Part shown: piece after piece, positions 62,858 to 64,000 of the stretch
How positions within the stretch are numbered: the first letter of the stretch is position 1
Layout of the letters: every line of letters begins with the position of its first letter
Source of the DNA: Sulfitobacter sp. S190
Lineage (GTDB): Bacteria > Pseudomonadota > Alphaproteobacteria > Rhodobacterales > Rhodobacteraceae
Length of the DNA: 64,000 bases
Direction: 5' to 3'
Assembly: GCF_025141935.1 (NCBI RefSeq)
Contig: NZ_CP081120.1
Location: 620,001-684,000 of the forward strand
The notes under the pieces: generated by a model
What the model saw: only the letters and a program-made list of their open reading frames with translations
The model's database searches: none
What the model was told of the DNA's origin: nothing
Position numbers and translations under genes: made by a program

Positions 62858-63739
62858 ATGGCCGAAAAACTTGACCTGTCAGAGTATCTGATCGCGCCCG
62901 ACCCCGAAGCGGCGCGTCTGACCCGCCCTGTGACAGGACATGATCACACCGGTCAGGCCATCGAGATGCGGGTGGTCGAAGAGCGGCCGCTGACCATCTA
63001 TCTCAACAGCCAGGAAGTGGTGACCGCCATGACCATCGGCGATTATCCCGATTATCTCGCGCTGGGGTTCCTGCGCAATCAAGGCATGTTGCGACCCGAT
63101 GACGAAATTACAGCGGTCGATTATGACGAAGATCTCGAAGTGGTCGTGGTGCGTACGGCCCGCGAAACCGATTACGAGGACAAGATGCGGCGTAAGACGC
63201 GCACAAGTGGTTGCGCAGTCGGGACGGTGTTCGGTGACATGATGGAAGGGCTCGATGGTGTCACGCTGCCGTCCGCAGAGGTGCGCACGTCGTGGCTTTA
63301 TGCGCTGTCCTCCAAGATCAACCGCACGCCGAGCCTGTATCTCGAAGCCGGTGCGATCCATGGCACGATCCTGTGTCAGCGCGACAGGCCATTGGTGTAC
63401 ATGGAGGATGTGGGTCGTCACAACGCGGTCGACAAGATTGCGGGTTGGATGCTGTCGCAGAACGTCTCACCGGACGATAAAATCCTCTATACAACCGGTC
63501 GCCTTACGTCCGAAATGGTGATCAAGACCGCGATGATGGGCATTCCTGTGCTGGCTTCGCGGTCGGGTTTCACGGCATGGGGCGTCGAGATCGCGCAGCA
63601 GCTTGGCTTGACGCTAATCGGCCGGATGAAGGGGAAACGGTTTGTCTGTCTGTCGGGTGAAGATCGTCTGACACGCGATGCCGACCCCGACGCGATATCG
63701 GAAGAACCGCGCCGCGCCGGGCGGAAGGGGGCCGCGTGA
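62858..63739 (+). CDS. fdhD: Formate dehydrogenase accessory sulfurtransferase FdhD
   Basis: A 293-residue sulfurtransferase that passes sulfur from IscS to the bis-MGD molybdenum cofactor, needed for active formate dehydrogenase. Family segments include EERPLTIYLNSQEVVTAMTI, DYPDYLALGFLRNQGM, MEDVGRHNAVDKIAGWML and TGRLTSEMVIKTAMMGIPV. The usual CxxC active site appears here as SGCAVGT, with a single Cys. It overlaps mobA (GTGA), linking cofactor maturation steps. Formate dehydrogenase itself is outside the window. Confidence 0.92.
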   Translation: MAEKLDLSEYLIAPDPEAARLTRPVTGHDHTGQAIEMRVVEERPLTIYLNSQEVVTAMTIGDYPDYLALGFLRNQGMLRPDDEITAVDYDEDLEVVVVRTARETDYEDKMRRKTRTSGCAVGTVFGDMMEGLDGVTLPSAEVRTSWLYALSSKINRTPSLYLEAGAIHGTILCQRDRPLVYMEDVGRHNAVDKIAGWMLSQNVSPDDKILYTTGRLTSEMVIKTAMMGIPVLASRSGFTAWGVEIAQQLGLTLIGRMKGKRFVCLSGEDRLTRDADPDAISEEPRRAGRKGAA

Positions 63740-64000
63740 AGCAACCTGTCGGTGTGATCCTTGCCGGTGGGCGCGCCACGCGCATGGGCGGTGGCGACAA
63801 GGGGTTGCTGCAGCTGGGAGGCCAGACCTTGTTATCGCGCGTGATTGACCGGATCGATCCGCAGGTGGCCGCTCTCGCTCTGAACGCGAACGGAGATCCC
63901 ACGCGGTTCCGTGACACTCGGCTCCCCGTCATAGCAGACAGCATAGATGGCTTCGCAGGCCCGCTGGCGGGGGTGCTCGCCGGGCTGGACTGGGCCGCAA
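63736..64000 (+). CDS. mobA: Molybdenum cofactor guanylyltransferase (5' part, cut by window edge)
   Basis: The first 88 residues of MobA, which links GMP to molybdopterin to form MGD. The nucleotide-binding motif VILAGGRATRMGGGDKGLL is complete, and LALNANGDPTRF and FAGPLAGVLAGLDW follow. The GTG start overlaps the fdhD stop. The gene continues past the window. A ribosome site GGAAGGGG lies just upstream. Confidence 0.92.
   Translation, partial: MKQPVGVILAGGRATRMGGGDKGLLQLGGQTLLSRVIDRIDPQVAALALNANGDPTRFRDTRLPVIADSIDGFAGPLAGVLAGLDWAA

Overview
The window looks like the chromosome of a marine alphaproteobacterium of the Rhodobacterales (Roseobacter group). Evidence for this is the high-GC coding sequence, the DctPQM TRAP transporter, a cyanide-insensitive-type cydAB with a 36-residue third gene, an aa3 oxidase subunit IV gene, DUF6173 and DUF2783 proteins, and a DmdC-like acyl-CoA dehydrogenase. 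Gene density is high. Start and stop codons often overlap (ATGA, GTGA, TTGA, TGATG). I saw no insertion sequence, prophage, CRISPR array, rRNA or tRNA.

Region 1 (1-10106) is the most unusual part. A 1069-residue protein (737-3946) combines a duplicated cobalamin reductive-dehalogenase fold, two [4Fe-4S] motifs and a C-terminal flavin/NAD/[2Fe-2S] reductase, so it resembles a self-sufficient catabolic reductive dehalogenase. It converges on a complete-looking minus-strand homogentisate operon under a divergent MarR regulator: hmgA, a 58-residue membrane protein, fahA, a metallo-beta-lactamase-fold protein, and a flavin hydroxylase with a 63-residue partner resembling MhaA/MhaB (3-hydroxyphenylacetate 6-hydroxylase). 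Together they suggest removal of halogen from a phenolic or phenylacetate-type compound followed by ring cleavage through homogentisate.

Region 2 (10114-18703) is a second catabolic cluster: a DapA-family lyase, an orphan molybdenum hydroxylase large subunit, an aspartate-dehydrogenase-like enzyme, a LysR regulator, 3-hydroxyanthranilate 3,4-dioxygenase and a TRAP transporter. Its substrate is unknown; an amino-aromatic or N-heteroaromatic acid is plausible.

Region 3 (18747-32294) holds a copper chaperone with a Cys-rich companion, an HtrA protease divergent from a two-component system, cydAB plus its small subunit, a quinone-oxidoreductase-like protein, an EamA exporter, an ABC-2 exporter, an S49 peptidase, a tiny zinc-ribbon membrane protein, a Ca2+/Na+ exchanger and a FolM-like reductase.

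Region 4 (32295-49864) is mostly housekeeping: an AT-rich gap with a consensus DnaA box, uvrC-pgsA-moaD-moaE, an FNR-type box before uspA, an OmpA protein, ubiA, rsmE and gshA. It also has a GbsR-type regulator with two matching 20-bp palindromes, and a pyrB ... pyrC-like ... plsY run whose dihydroorotase homologue has lost catalytic residues. An uracil-DNA glycosylase and moaB follow.

Region 5 (49865-64000) has an enlarged RND efflux pump with its adaptor, a DsbD-N-like protein, yqgE, a Sua5-type enzyme, the DmdC-like dehydrogenase with a metallo-beta-lactamase-fold protein, azlCD, fdhD and the start of mobA.

All functions come from reading motifs and context; no database search was run.
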